Source: Gammaproteobacteria bacterium | GTDB taxonomy: Bacteria > Pseudomonadota > Gammaproteobacteria > Burkholderiales > Burkholderiaceae_D | Direction: 5' to 3' | Length of the DNA: 43,554 nt | NCBI GenBank assembly: GCA_903970185.1 | Contig: CAJCIC010000100.1 | Location: 1 to 43,554 of the forward strand | In this document: in pieces, positions 28,281 to 37,989 of the stretch | How positions within the stretch are numbered: the first letter of the stretch is position 1 | How the letters are laid out: each line of letters begins with the position of its first letter | Translations under genes and position numbers: made by a program | Notes under the pieces: model-generated | Told to the model about the DNA's origin: nothing | The model's input: the letters and a program-made list of their open reading frames with translations, nothing else | Database searches by the model: none

Positions 28281-31079
28281 TTACTCCAGCCGGCCGTGGC
28301 ACTGCTTGTATTTCTTGCCACTGCCGCAAGGACAGGGATCGTTGCGGCCGACCTTTTCGACATGGCGGCGTTGCGGCTCGGCCTTGGGCGGGCCGGCCTT
28401 GGGCGCTGGCGCGTTGAGCGCCGCAAGTGCGACATCTGCCGTATCGATGGCCGCTGCAAGCGCTACCGCCTCGTCAAATTCGGCATGCTGGTATTGCACG
28501 TTGACCATCGGCGGTGGCGTGATGAGTTGGCGCTCGGCCTCGGCAATCTGCTCTTGCGAGCGGATCGGCACATTCATCACCGAACGCGTCACGTCGGCCC
28601 CGACCAGCTGCAATAGCAGGCTGAACAACTCGAACGCCTCGCGCTTGTATTCCTGCTTCGGGTTCTTCTGCGCAAAACTGCGCAAATGAATCCCCTGGCG
28701 CAGCAGATCGAGTGCTGCCAGGTGCTCGCGCCAGTGCGCATCGACGCTGCGCAGCATCACCGAGCGTTCATAGCGCGACAGCTCTTCACGACCGGCGAGC
28801 GCCACCTTGGCGTCGTAGGCTGCATTGGCCGCCTTCACCGCGGCCTGAACGATATCTTCTTCGGTCAGGGACGCCTCTTGCGCCAGCATGTCGACAAGCG
28901 GCACATCGACTTGCCATTCGGCGCGCAACACCGACTGCAGCGTGGCCAGATCCCACTGCTCCTCGAGGCTTCCTTCAGGCACATACTGGTGCACGACGTC
29001 GGTGATGACGCCCTCGCGCAAGGACGCGATGGTGTCGGAGACGTCGGTTGCAGCCAGGAGCTCGTTGCGCTGCTGGTAAATCACCTTGCGCTGGTCGTTT
29101 GAGACGTCGTCGTATTCGAGCAGCTGCTTTCTGATATCGAAGTTGCGCGCCTCCACCTTGCGCTGCGCCGATTCGATCGAGCGCATCACCATGCTGGCTT
29201 CGATCGGCTCGTCTTCGGGCATCTTCAGGCGTTCCATGATGCCGCGCACGCGGTCCCCCGCGAAAATGCGCAAGAGCGGATCGTCCAGCGACAGGTAAAA
29301 GCGCGATGATCCGGGATCGCCCTGGCGACCCGAGCGGCCGCGCAGCTGGTTGTCCACGCGCCGCGATTCGTGCCGCTCGGTACCGATGATGTGCAGGCCA
29401 CCGGCTGCGATCACGGCATCGTGCAGCGCCTGCCATTCATTCTTGAGCTTTTCGATCTGCACTTCGCGCTCGGCATCGTCCATGTCGAGATTGGCCCGAA
29501 GCAGATCGACTTGTTTCTCGACGTTGCCGCCAAGCACGATGTCGGTGCCGCGCCCGGCCATATTGGTGGCGATGGTGATGACGCCAGGGCGTCCTGCCTG
29601 GGCCACGATTTCGGCTTCACGCGCGTGCTGCTTGGCGTTGAGCACCTGATGCGGCAATTTTTTATTGGCCAGCATGCCAGAGAGCAATTCGCTGTTCTCA
29701 ATCGAGGTCGTGCCAACCAGAACCGGCTGGCCGCGTTCATGGCAGTCCTCGATATCGCGGATGATGGCGCGGTACTTTTCCTCCGCCGACTTGAACACCT
29801 GGTCAAGACGATCGATGCGGGCATTGGGCTGATTGGTCGGAATCACGACCGTCTCAAGCCCGTAGATCTCCTGGAATTCGTAGGCTTCGGTGTCCGCCGT
29901 TCCGGTCATGCCGGCGAGCTTGCCGTACATGCGAAAGTAATTCTGGAAGGTAATCGAGGCGAGCGTCTGGTTCTCGTTTTGGATGCGAACGCCTTCCTTG
30001 GCTTCGACCGCCTGGTGCAAGCCATCGGACCAGCGCCGCCCGGTCATCATGCGACCGGTGAATTCGTCGACGATGACGATTTCGCCGTTTTGCACGACGT
30101 ACTGCTGGTCACGGTGAAACAGGTTGTGGGCGCGCAGCGCGGCCATCAGATGGTGCATGAGCAGGATATTTGCCGGGTCGTAGAGCGATGCGCCCTCGGG
30201 CAACATGCCCATGTTGGCAAGGATCGTCTCGGCGCGCTCATGACCGGCCTCCGACAACTGGATGGTGTGGCCCTTCTCGTCGACCCAGAAGTCCCCCGGC
30301 GGCTCGGGCTCGCTCGGCTTTGGCTCTTCCTTCATGCGCGTCAAGAGCGGGGGCACGCTATTGATGCGCATATAGAGCTCGGTATGGTCCTCAGCCTGGC
30401 CGGATATGATCAGAGGCGTTCTGGCCTCGTCAATGAGAATCGAATCGACCTCGTCGACAATGGCGTACGACAGCCCGCGCTGGACGCGGTCGCGCAATTC
30501 GAAGACCATGTGATCGCGCAGGTAGTCAAAGCCGAATTCGTTATTCGTGCCGTAGGTAATGTCGGCGTTATAGGCCGCCTGCTTTTGCGGATGCGGCATT
30601 TGCCCGAGGTTGACGCCCACGCTCATGCCAAGGAACTGATAGAGACGCCCCATCCATTCGGCGTCGCGCGTGGCCAGGTATTCATTGACGGTGACGACGT
30701 GCACACCGTCACCGGAAAGTGCATTCAGATACACCGCCAAGGTGGCGGTCAGCGTCTTGCCTTCCCCGGTGCGCATCTCGGCAATCTTGCCGTCGTGAAG
30801 CACCATGCCACCGATGAGCTGCACGTCGAAATGACGCATGCCGAGCACCCGTCGGCTGGCCTCGCGAACCACGGCAAAGGCTTCAGGCAGGAGATCGTCA
30901 AGCGATTCGCCCTCGGCTAGGCGCGCCTTGAAGGTCGCGGTCTTGCCTTTCAGGTCGGCATCGCTCAAGGCACGGATGCCCGCTTCGAGCGCATTGATCT
31001 CAGCCACGGTCTTGCCGTAGGTCTTGAGCAGTCGATCATTACGGCTGCCAAATACTCTTCGTAGAATTCCAGTGACCAT
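28281..31079 (-). CDS. secA: Preprotein translocase ATPase SecA
   Basis: Motor ATPase that pushes preproteins through SecYEG. The 932 residues have all expected parts: Walker A MRTGEGKT at 102-109, the [13 protein letters not shown] helicase motif, the preprotein cross-linking domain, and the second motor domain with [16 protein letters not shown] and the [13 protein letters not shown] motif. The C-terminal zinc site is [14 protein letters not shown] (C916, C918, C927, H928), used for SecB and lipid contact. The frame is open from 31211, but [19 protein letters not shown] at ATG 31079 is the family start. No Shine-Dalgarno sequence is visible before it. Confidence 0.97.
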   Translation of the reverse strand: MVTGILRRVFGSRNDRLLKTYGKTVAEINALEAGIRALSDADLKGKTATFKARLAEGESLDDLLPEAFAVVREASRRVLGMRHFDVQLIGGMVLHDGKIAEMRTGEGKTLTATLAVYLNALSGDGVHVVTVNEYLATRDAEWMGRLYQFLGMSVGVNLGQMPHPQKQAAYNADITYGTNNEFGFDYLRDHMVFELRDRVQRGLSYAIVDEVDSILIDEARTPLIISGQAEDHTELYMRINSVPPLLTRMKEEPKPSEPEPPGDFWVDEKGHTIQLSEAGHERAETILANMGMLPEGASLYDPANILLMHHLMAALRAHNLFHRDQQYVVQNGEIVIVDEFTGRMMTGRRWSDGLHQAVEAKEGVRIQNENQTLASITFQNYFRMYGKLAGMTGTADTEAYEFQEIYGLETVVIPTNQPNARIDRLDQVFKSAEEKYRAIIRDIEDCHERGQPVLVGTTSIENSELLSGMLANKKLPHQVLNAKQHAREAEIVAQAGRPGVITIATNMAGRGTDIVLGGNVEKQVDLLRANLDMDDAEREVQIEKLKNEWQALHDAVIAAGGLHIIGTERHESRRVDNQLRGRSGRQGDPGSSRFYLSLDDPLLRIFAGDRVRGIMERLKMPEDEPIEASMVMRSIESAQRKVEARNFDIRKQLLEYDDVSNDQRKVIYQQRNELLAATDVSDTIASLREGVITDVVHQYVPEGSLEEQWDLATLQSVLRAEWQVDVPLVDMLAQEASLTEEDIVQAAVKAANAAYDAKVALAGREELSRYERSVMLRSVDAHWREHLAALDLLRQGIHLRSFAQKNPKQEYKREAFELFSLLLQLVGADVTRSVMNVPIRSQEQIAEAERQLITPPPMVNVQYQHAEFDEAVALAAAIDTADVALAALNAPAPKAGPPKAEPQRRHVEKVGRNDPCPCGSGKKYKQCHGRLE

Positions 31080-31227
31080 GGGGAAATGTGACGGCGACGT
31101 CAAGAAGCGCCGGTTGGAGTCGGATCGGCCCTTGGCGTTCCTCGGGCCACGCCTGCACTCGACTGCCCAAACAAGGCCAAAGGCGGTGCAAACGGCCGCG
31201 GATTTTACCACGCAACGATGGCCTGCC

Positions 31228-31261
31228 GAGGGCGGCCAAAGCGCCGCCTTTGCCCGCCCTC
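31228..31261. repeat. GC-rich hairpin in the M23-secA gap
   Basis: GAGGGCG and CGCCCTC form an outer 7-bp stem, with an alternative inner stem GGCGGC/GCCGCC. It lies in the 230-bp untranslated stretch between the M23 stop and the secA start, which otherwise shows no gene. If M23 and secA share a transcript, it would sit in the secA leader. Confidence 0.4.
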
Positions 31262-31309
31262 AGATAGAGAGTCGGGGCGCGAGCAGAGACTTCAAGCGCC
31301 TCGCGGCAA

Positions 31310-32281
31310 TTAATCGCCGGTGCTTTGCGAAAGCTCGGTGCGTGCCATCTGGGCCTGGTTGGGTGCACCCCCGGCATCGAGGAATTTCACCGGATTTTGC
31401 GGCACGCCCCGGACGTGGACCTCGAAATGCAGGTGCGGACCCGTCGCCCGGCCGGTCGCGCCAACGTCAGCGATATGCTGATTGCGCCTGACGATATCGC
31501 CGACTTTGACGTAGACCTTGGACGCATGCGCGTAGAGCGTGGTGATGTCGTTGCCGTGGTCGATTTCGATCATGTTGCCAAAATCATGGTGCCATTCGGC
31601 GGCAATCACGACCCCGCCTGCGGCAGCGACAATGGGCGTGCCGGGATTGGCGACGAAGTCGACACCTGCGTGCATCGCCATGCGGCCGTTGAAAGGATCG
31701 ATGCGCCAGCCGAAACCGGAGGCGTTATAGATGACATTGACGGGCAAAATCGTCGGCATCATCTTGTCCTTGAGCTTTGCCGTCATCAGGTTGGATTCGG
31801 CAATGTTCAAAAAGTCGCTGCGGCGTTCGAGCCCGAGCGAGAGACTGTCGAGCTGGGTCCTGAATTCCTCGAGTGTGATGTCATGGCCACCGACCGGCTC
31901 GGCGCCCCCCCGAGGCGGGGGATCGCTCAGGTTGAAATCCTTCGGATTAAGGCCTGCGAGTCCGGAGACGCGATCGCCAAGCGCCTCGAGCCTTGCCAGC
32001 TGCCCCTGCATTTCGGCCAGCTTGATCGCCATCGCGTTGACGCTCTCGCGCATGTGCCGATCGCTTTGGTCGGTCTCGAGCCTGGCTGAATTGAGCACCA
32101 GTTCGCGAAGGCCAGGCACAGACGAGGCGAGCGATGTCTGCAACAGCAGGGTCATCATCAGAATCGAGCCGATGGCAAGACAAAGGAAGGCCAGCACGAA
32201 GGCGATGACGAAATGACGCGTGCCCAAAGTGAGCGTGCGCGCTTGGGCCAGGCGGCGATGAACTAGAATGATCTGCAACAC
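31310..32281 (-). CDS. M23 family metallopeptidase (LytM domain), membrane-anchored
   Basis: Predicted peptidoglycan endopeptidase of the LytM type. A single membrane segment at about residues 23-48 anchors it; a coiled region (about 65-170) follows. The LytM domain (about 185-300) has the zinc and catalytic residues H204 and D208 in MHAGVDF and H283/H285 in GPHLHFEV, so it looks active rather than a degenerate activator. The start is GTG 32281 with a strong GAGGGAGAT just upstream. It lies between dciA (divergent, 24 bp) and secA, its usual position in betaproteobacteria. The target bond is not known. Confidence 0.93.
   Translation of the reverse strand: MLQIILVHRRLAQARTLTLGTRHFVIAFVLAFLCLAIGSILMMTLLLQTSLASSVPGLRELVLNSARLETDQSDRHMRESVNAMAIKLAEMQGQLARLEALGDRVSGLAGLNPKDFNLSDPPPRGGAEPVGGHDITLEEFRTQLDSLSLGLERRSDFLNIAESNLMTAKLKDKMMPTILPVNVIYNASGFGWRIDPFNGRMAMHAGVDFVANPGTPIVAAAGGVVIAAEWHHDFGNMIEIDHGNDITTLYAHASKVYVKVGDIVRRNQHIADVGATGRATGPHLHFEVHVRGVPQNPVKFLDAGGAPNQAQMARTELSQSTGD
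32243..32269 (+). promoter_or_regulatory. Weak candidate promoter for dciA
   Basis: TTGGGC (32243-32248) and TAGAAT (32264-32269) with a short 15-bp spacer, inside the 5' end of the M23 gene. The spacing is poor. It is noted because the 24-bp divergent gap leaves little other room for a dciA promoter. Confidence 0.25.
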
Positions 32282-32305
32282 ATCTCCCTCTACCGATCCC
32301 GCGTC

Positions 32306-32779
32306 ATGAAACCGGTATTTCTGCCGAACTCAAAAAGCGTCATGGACTGTATGGCCCAGGACGCCATCTGGGGCCGCATGCTGCCTGGCATCGAACGAAT
32401 CACGAAGCTTCAGGCCGATCTCAAGTCATCCTTGCCTGACGCTCTTGGACAGCGGGTGAGGATCGCCGCGCTGACCGAAGATGCCCTTGTCATCTCCGTT
32501 TCGTCGACTTCGCTTGCAACCAAGGTTCGCCAAATCCTGCCCCGCATCAGGGCCGGTTTGGAGAGCCGGGGATGGAAGGTTAGCGCAATTCAGTTGCGCG
32601 TACAACCCGATGATTTGCAAATGAAATCAGATACTTATGGGAAAAAAACGAAGAAGTCAGTAGTTACACCTGAGGCTCAGGCGGCAATTTCGCGACTTGC
32701 TGAAACATTGCAGGAGGGGGATTTGCGCGCAGCGCTTAAGCGACTGCTGGCCCATGCGCAACGTGCGCCAGCCCCTTAA
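32306..32779 (+). CDS. dciA: DciA family protein (DUF721), replicative helicase loader
   Basis: DciA proteins recruit and load DnaB helicase in bacteria lacking DnaC. The 157 residues have the family core [20 protein letters not shown], then LRQILPRI-type spacing (here [13 protein letters not shown]) and a C-terminal tail that looks flexible. It is divergent from the M23 peptidase and convergent with lpxC, whose stop codon overlaps its own (TTAA). No Shine-Dalgarno sequence is seen before ATG 32306; ATG 32342 is an alternative start. The family call rests on fold-like similarity and on position. Confidence 0.85.
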   Translation: MKPVFLPNSKSVMDCMAQDAIWGRMLPGIERITKLQADLKSSLPDALGQRVRIAALTEDALVISVSSTSLATKVRQILPRIRAGLESRGWKVSAIQLRVQPDDLQMKSDTYGKKTKKSVVTPEAQAAISRLAETLQEGDLRAALKRLLAHAQRAPAP

Positions 32780-33699
32780 GCTGCGGCAAGAATGTCCTCG
32801 ATCGGGTGGGCGAACGCCCTTGGCGCACGCTCAACGTCGTCAAACGAGATCAATTCCCAGGCTTTTTCATCGGCCATCAGTTTTCTGATCAGGCGGTTGT
32901 TCAAGGCATGGCCTGACTTATGTGCGCTGTAAGCGCCGATCACCTGGTGGCCGATGACGTACAAATCGCCAATGGCGTCGAGAATCTTGTGACGAACGAA
33001 TTCGTCCTGGTAACGCAAGCCATCCTGGTTCAGGATGCGGTACTCGTCCATCACAATCGAATTGTCAAAACTGCCGCCACGGCCAAGGCCGACGGCGCGC
33101 AGCGCCTCGGCATCCTGCATGAAACCGAACGTGCGCGCGCGCGAGATTTCCTTGATGTAGGACGCCTGCGCGAAATCGATCGCGGCTTGCTGGCCCGTGC
33201 CATCAATTGCGGGATGATCGAACTCGATCGAAAACGTGACCTTGAAACCAAAGTACGGCTCAAGGCGCACCCATTTGTCACCGTCCCGGATTTCCACCGG
33301 CTTTAGCACGCGCACGAACTTTTTCGCAGCGCTTTGCTCTTCGAGGCCGGCGGATTGCAAAAGGAAGACGAACGTTCCGGCGCTGCCATCCATGATCGGG
33401 ATTTCTTCAGCGGTCACGTCGACGTAAAGATTGTCGATGCCAAGGCCGGCGCACGCCGAGAGCAGATGCTCGATGGTCGAGACCTTGACCTGGCCATTTT
33501 GCAAGGTCGTGGCCATGCGCGTATCGCCAACGTGGGTCGGACCCGTGACAAAGTCCACCGGCTCGTCAAGATCAATGCGGCGAAAGACGATGCCGGTGTC
33601 GGCCGGCGCCGGTCGCAAGGTCAGTTCGACCTTGGTTCCGGAGTGGACACCCACTCCGGTTGTTCTGATGACCTGTTTGACGGTGCGTTGCCTGAGCAT
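32776..33699 (-). CDS. lpxC: UDP-3-O-acyl-N-acetylglucosamine deacetylase
   Basis: Zinc deacetylase for the committed step of lipid A synthesis. The metal ligands are H78 in TIEHLLSA, H237 and D241 in [10 protein letters not shown]; the general acid is H264 in HKSGHALNN. These are each one residue off the E. coli numbering. The 307-residue length fits. ATG 33699 ([20 protein letters not shown]) is the family start; the open frame runs on to a TTG at 33750. In many betaproteobacteria lpxC follows ftsZ closely; here an M1 aminopeptidase gene lies between them. Confidence 0.97.
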   Translation of the reverse strand: MLRQRTVKQVIRTTGVGVHSGTKVELTLRPAPADTGIVFRRIDLDEPVDFVTGPTHVGDTRMATTLQNGQVKVSTIEHLLSACAGLGIDNLYVDVTAEEIPIMDGSAGTFVFLLQSAGLEEQSAAKKFVRVLKPVEIRDGDKWVRLEPYFGFKVTFSIEFDHPAIDGTGQQAAIDFAQASYIKEISRARTFGFMQDAEALRAVGLGRGGSFDNSIVMDEYRILNQDGLRYQDEFVRHKILDAIGDLYVIGHQVIGAYSAHKSGHALNNRLIRKLMADEKAWELISFDDVERAPRAFAHPIEDILAAA

Positions 33700-33853
33700 G
33701 GCGATGAATTCGGATCCTGCCCGCAATCGGGCTTTAGCGCCTAGGCGCAACTTCTGTTCCGAATTCTACGGGTTTCCCCGGCGGGGGAACGAAAGCGACT
33801 GCCCAAACTTGTCAGTAATGGTTACAGAAGCCCACGAAACAACACTCACCGGC

Positions 33854-36544
33854 TTACGGCGCAGCAAGATACGCCTTGAGCCTTGGCACCTGGATTTGCA
33901 GGCCGGCCTCGCAAAGTGCCGCCTTCTCGAAGGTATCGCCGAATTTCAAGCGAAGTTGGGGGTTTTTAGCCGCACGTTCGTTAATGAAAGCTTCCAGATC
34001 GGCACGCCGGGTCTTGTCGCAGAGATGCTTTTGGGTGGCCACGAGAAAATCTGCGTCGGCGCCAAAGCGCTTGGCGAGCGCATCAAAATGACTTTCCACG
34101 AACTGCGCGATATGGGGCGCAAGCGCGGTGTTATTTCCCGCCCCTTCCATGATGAATGCGCCGTCGCGCACGTCGATGCGGTCAGACAAGGCCAGATCAA
34201 GGGCAGCATCGAGCAAATGCGGGTCGCGAAAATGGCCGAGCGCGTTATACACCTGCTCGCGAGCGGGACTGGCAAGGCGGGCAGCGGCAAGCAGCATGGC
34301 ATCGTAGAGATCCTGGCCGCCATCGCTTGCGGCCTGGTCAAGCACGATGCCAAGCGAGGCGCCAAGCTCGGCCTTTCCCGCGAGCGTGTCGCGCGCAAGC
34401 CGGTCGGCATCGGTGCGCAAGAGCGCGTCTTCACCGGCATCGGCGACAAACGGCACGAGTTCCATGCGCAGGAAGTCATCGACGTCGCGCTCGCCCAGTT
34501 TTTGCAGCCAGCCGAGTTTCTCCGCGCGCGGGCCAAAGTCGTGCTGCACGAATTTGGCGAAGCCCTCCGCTGCGTCGGCTGCGCTGATCAGGCCTTGCGG
34601 CAATGCCATGGCAAGGCGGACCGCAGCCAGTGTCACGAGCGCTTGCCGGTGGTCGGCAAAGCGTGCCGCGAGCGCCAGGGCCTGGTCAGCGCCGATGGCG
34701 TCGGACGCGACCAGGACGCGGGCGTCATCGAGCACCGGCACGGCTTCATCAGGCAAAAGTGGCGCTTCCGAAAGATGCGCCGTGAGCGGATCGCGCAAGA
34801 GCGGCACGAGATAGCTCAAGCCGTCCAGATTGGCGATCACCCACGTCGGGCAGCGCTCACCCTCGGGCAGGGAAAATAGCGTATGGGTGTCGTGCAGCAC
34901 GGTACAACTCTCACCGAAATCGCCGCCCTGACCATACTGGAAGCACACGGGCAAGACCCAGTGCTCGGGGGGAGGAACCAGACTCGCGGCAAGCGCCGGA
35001 ACGACATGGGCGCGGGGCGCAAAGCGCAGCTGATTCAAATCGAGTTTGACCGGCGCATTGTCCGTGTTGCCGCACATCAGGCCGACTTCGAGGGCGGGCG
35101 CCCCGGGTTGATCGACCACGCTCTTGAGCATCGGCGTGACATCGGCCGCGATTTTGCCATCGGCTGCTGCCGTCAGCGCAGAAAACAGATCTTCGCTGGT
35201 GACGCTGCCGTTGGGGTGGGCGAGGAGGTAATGCCTGACGCCATCACGAAAGTGCTCCTCGCCCATGGCGTGCTCGACCATGCGCAATACCGCCGAGCCC
35301 TTGTTGTAGGTGATGGCATCAAATGCCGATTCGGCCAGTTCAGACGAATCGCCGGGCGTACGCAAGGCATGGGTCGCAAGCAGCCGATCGCTCAAAAGCG
35401 CAAGCGTGCGATCTTCGTCAGCGGACAGGCCCTGTTGCCACGCCGCATTGAAGCGGCCCGTGGTTTTCTGGCTGAGCCAGGTCGCAAAACCCTCGTTTAA
35501 CCAGAGTTCGCCCCAGCTCGCAGGCGCGACCCAGTTGCCAAACCACATGTGCGCAATCTCGTGCGCCTCGTTCAAGACGTACTGCTGCTGAAACCACGGT
35601 GTATCTCGCCCGCCTGGCGCAACGACGATATCGGCCTGGTTGATGATCAGCCCGACATTTTCCATCGCGCCGAAGGTGTCAACGCCAGGCAAGGCGACGA
35701 TGTCGAGCTTGTCATACGGATAGGGCTGGCCGACGTAGTCTTCGCTCAGTTCGAGAATGCGACCGGTCGACTCCGCAGCAAAGCGCGCGAACGCCGCACT
35801 GCCGTGCGGCACCAGGATGCGAATCGGCGTGGCGCGACGCCCGGCCTTGCCGGCATCCACCACGTCATAGGGCCCGACGGTGAGCGCAAGCAGGTAGGTC
35901 GACATCGGCGCGGTCGGTGCAAAGCGCACGCGCTTCATGGTCGTTGAAAGCAGCTCCTCCGAGACTTCGGGCGCGTTCGAGAACGCACCCAGAGCGGCAG
36001 GCACATCAAGGGTCACGCGCCAGCTCGCCTTGGCGCGCAATTCGTCAAACGATGGCACCATCTGGCGCGCGTAGTCCGGCTCGAAATTCGACGCGATATA
36101 CCAGGCGTCTTGCTCCTTGATCTTGATCAGGCCATTTTGGCCCTGCCTCTCGAAGGCGGCATCGTATTCCACCACGACCGTGGCGTGACCGGGCGGCAGT
36201 GCCTGCGCGAACCTGAGCCCGATCGCCTGCTTGCTGGTCAGGACTTTTGCGCTCAGCGTGTGCTTGCCCACCGTGGCAAAAGCGCGATGCACATCGAGCA
36301 TGACCGCGTCGAGCCAGAGGATCTGGGTCGGCTGGAGAATATCGACCTCGATGGCGACGCGGCCGGAAAAACGGTCGGCCGCCGGCACGAGGGCGAGTTG
36401 CAAGTCGTAGGAGATCGGACGCGCGCTATCGCTCATGCGCGCCGGCGGCTGCGGCGCCGGGGCAGCCGCAAGCACGCCGGCGGGCAAGACGGAAGAGACG
36501 AGGACGGCGCACGAGACCTGGCGCGCCCACCTGGATAACCTCAT
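33854..36544 (-). CDS. M1 family aminopeptidase, secreted
   Basis: Zinc aminopeptidase of the M1 family, 896 residues. A signal peptide covers about residues 1-26 (RQVSCAVLVSSVLPAGVLAA). The exopeptidase motif GAMEN is near 295. The zinc site is H328-E-I-A-H332 with E351 in WLNEGFATWL. A catalytic Tyr is expected in AITYNKGSAVLRMVE. An ERAP1-like helical C-terminal domain completes it. All catalytic residues are present. ATG 36544 has GGTGGA upstream and is preferred to the TTG at 36556. It lies between ftsZ and lpxC on the same strand, which I do not regard as its usual place. It probably trims peptides in the periplasm or outside the cell. Confidence 0.93.
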   Translation of the reverse strand: MRLSRWARQVSCAVLVSSVLPAGVLAAAPAPQPPARMSDSARPISYDLQLALVPAADRFSGRVAIEVDILQPTQILWLDAVMLDVHRAFATVGKHTLSAKVLTSKQAIGLRFAQALPPGHATVVVEYDAAFERQGQNGLIKIKEQDAWYIASNFEPDYARQMVPSFDELRAKASWRVTLDVPAALGAFSNAPEVSEELLSTTMKRVRFAPTAPMSTYLLALTVGPYDVVDAGKAGRRATPIRILVPHGSAAFARFAAESTGRILELSEDYVGQPYPYDKLDIVALPGVDTFGAMENVGLIINQADIVVAPGGRDTPWFQQQYVLNEAHEIAHMWFGNWVAPASWGELWLNEGFATWLSQKTTGRFNAAWQQGLSADEDRTLALLSDRLLATHALRTPGDSSELAESAFDAITYNKGSAVLRMVEHAMGEEHFRDGVRHYLLAHPNGSVTSEDLFSALTAAADGKIAADVTPMLKSVVDQPGAPALEVGLMCGNTDNAPVKLDLNQLRFAPRAHVVPALAASLVPPPEHWVLPVCFQYGQGGDFGESCTVLHDTHTLFSLPEGERCPTWVIANLDGLSYLVPLLRDPLTAHLSEAPLLPDEAVPVLDDARVLVASDAIGADQALALAARFADHRQALVTLAAVRLAMALPQGLISAADAAEGFAKFVQHDFGPRAEKLGWLQKLGERDVDDFLRMELVPFVADAGEDALLRTDADRLARDTLAGKAELGASLGIVLDQAASDGGQDLYDAMLLAAARLASPAREQVYNALGHFRDPHLLDAALDLALSDRIDVRDGAFIMEGAGNNTALAPHIAQFVESHFDALAKRFGADADFLVATQKHLCDKTRRADLEAFINERAAKNPQLRLKFGDTFEKAALCEAGLQIQVPRLKAYLAAP

Positions 36545-36595
36545 GGGTCCACCCAACGGGAAGCACTGCGAGACCAGAGTTTACTATCAGCGCGT

Positions 36596-36651
36596 GCGCC
36601 TCCCGGCGCGAAGCGGGCACGGCCTCACGGCAAGGGTGAGTGCGTGCCCGC
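36596..36651 (-). terminator. Two hairpins behind ftsZ
   Basis: The first begins 6 bases after the ftsZ stop. It has a perfect 9-bp stem GCGGGCACG/CGTGCCCGC (36613-36621 with 36643-36651) and, past a 2x2 internal loop, a 5-bp stem CTCAC/GTGAG. The second is GCGCC-tccc-GGCGC (36596-36609). Neither has a U tract on the minus strand (only TT follows the first), so this may be a partial or Rho-assisted stop between ftsZ and the M1 gene, or an mRNA stabiliser. Confidence 0.55.
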
Positions 36652-36657
36652 CCGAGC

Positions 36658-37866
36658 CTAGTCGGCCTGCTTGCGCAGGAAGGCCGGGATTTCCAGCCGG
36701 TCCATGCCGCTTTCCTCAAGCGCCGAGACGCGCGCTGCCGCGGTTTCGCGCGAGTTGCGCCAAACTGCGGGTGTCTCGAAGTTTTCGTAGTTGACACTGG
36801 GCTGGGTGGCAGCCAATGGCGCTGCGCCCATGACCAGGTTGTCGGTGCCGGTCTTGAACATCGCCTGAGGTGCTGCAACCTGGGCCTGGGTCGTGACCAG
36901 CTGCGGACGTTGCTTGACGCGCCCAAGACCTGTTGCAACCACCGTCACCCTGAGCTCGTCGCCCATCGTGTCGTCATAGACCGCACCAAAGATGACAGTG
37001 GCGTCGTCGGCTGCGAAGGCGCTGATGGTCTCCATCACGGTACGCGTCTCGCGCAACTTGAGCGAACGACTTGCCGTGATGTTGACGAGCACGCCGCGCG
37101 CTCCCGAAAGGTCGACACCTTCGAGCAGGGGCGAAGTGACGGCTTGCTCGGCCGCGATGCGCGCGCGGTCAACGCCAGAGGCTGCAGCGGTGCCCATCAT
37201 CGCCTTGCCCTGCTCGGACATCACCGTCTTGACGTCTTCGAAGTCGACATTGATGAGACCTTCGACCTTGATGATCTCGGCAATGCCGGCGACAGCGTTA
37301 TGCAAGACATCGTCGGCGCACTTGAAGCAGGCATCCATCTCGGCGTCTTCACCCATGACGTCCTCGAGCTTCTCGTTGAGAACGACGATCAGTGAATCGA
37401 CATGCGCCGACAAGGCTTCGACGCCCTCCTCTGCAACGCGCATCTTCTTGCTGCCCTCAAAGCCGAAGGGCTTTGACACCACGCCGACCGTGAGAATGCC
37501 AAGTTCCTTGGCCACTTCGGCAACCACCGGTGCGGCGCCCGTGCCGGTGCCACCGCCCATGCCCGCGGTAATGAACACCATGTGGGCGTCGCGCAGGGCT
37601 TCTGCAATGCGCTCGCGCGCCTCTTCTGCAGCCGCCCGCCCTGCCGCCGGCTTCGCCCCGGCACCAAGGCCGGTCTTGCCAAGCTGGATGGCGTTCGCGC
37701 ATCCCGAGCGCGCGAGCGCCTGGGCATCGGTATTGGCGCAAAGGAATTCCACTCCCTGGACGCCGCGGTTGATCATGTGCTGGACGGCATTGCCGCCAGC
37801 TCCCCCAACACCGATGACCTTGATCACCGCGCCTTGGGTTTCGGTTTCGAGCATTTCGAACGTCAT
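36658..37866 (-). CDS. ftsZ: Cell division GTPase FtsZ
   Basis: Tubulin-like GTPase that forms the Z ring. The 402 residues carry VGVGGAGGNAVQHM-type nucleotide contacts near 18-31, the tubulin signature GGGTGTG at 104-110 and the T7 loop INVDFEDVKT. A linker follows, and the C-terminal peptide RLEIPAFLRKQAD binds FtsA, ZipA-type partners and ZapD. ATG 37866 has a strong AGGAG six bases upstream; the open frame continues to 37929 but without family sequence. It is separated from ftsA by 123 bp that contain a possible micro-ORF. Confidence 0.98.
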   Translation of the reverse strand: MTFEMLETETQGAVIKVIGVGGAGGNAVQHMINRGVQGVEFLCANTDAQALARSGCANAIQLGKTGLGAGAKPAAGRAAAEEARERIAEALRDAHMVFITAGMGGGTGTGAAPVVAEVAKELGILTVGVVSKPFGFEGSKKMRVAEEGVEALSAHVDSLIVVLNEKLEDVMGEDAEMDACFKCADDVLHNAVAGIAEIIKVEGLINVDFEDVKTVMSEQGKAMMGTAAASGVDRARIAAEQAVTSPLLEGVDLSGARGVLVNITASRSLKLRETRTVMETISAFAADDATVIFGAVYDDTMGDELRVTVVATGLGRVKQRPQLVTTQAQVAAPQAMFKTGTDNLVMGAAPLAATQPSVNYENFETPAVWRNSRETAAARVSALEESGMDRLEIPAFLRKQAD

Positions 37867-37894
37867 AGCGACTCCTAAAGTTGGGATCAAGGAT

Positions 37895-37954
37895 TCAGGA
37901 TTGAGGCTCGGGAGACCCGTTCCAGGCAATTCCGAATCGCAAGATCAACGACAT
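37895..37954 (-). CDS. Possible 19-codon leader ORF between ftsA and ftsZ
   Basis: ATG 37954 is preceded by GGAGG eight bases upstream, an almost perfect ribosome binding site that no annotated gene explains. The frame reads MSLILRFGIAWNGSPEPQS and stops with TGA 28 bases before the ftsZ ATG. A site this good, inside a 123-bp gap, could translate a short peptide that tunes ftsZ translation, or could be a relic. There is no run of rare or identical codons that would point to attenuation. Existence as a translated gene is unproven. Confidence 0.35.
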   Translation of the reverse strand: MSLILRFGIAWNGSPEPQS

Positions 37955-37989
37955 AAAAAACACCTCCAAAGACACTGCCAAGAACACCT

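Noticed and set aside
29370..30920. 516-codon plus-strand frame antisense to secA
   Set aside because: It is a shadow of secA, with no recognisable domain and no ribosome site.
33431..34879. 482-codon plus-strand frame across lpxC and the M1 gene
   Set aside because: It spans two well-supported genes on the opposite strand and an intergenic gap; composition is typical of a shadow frame.
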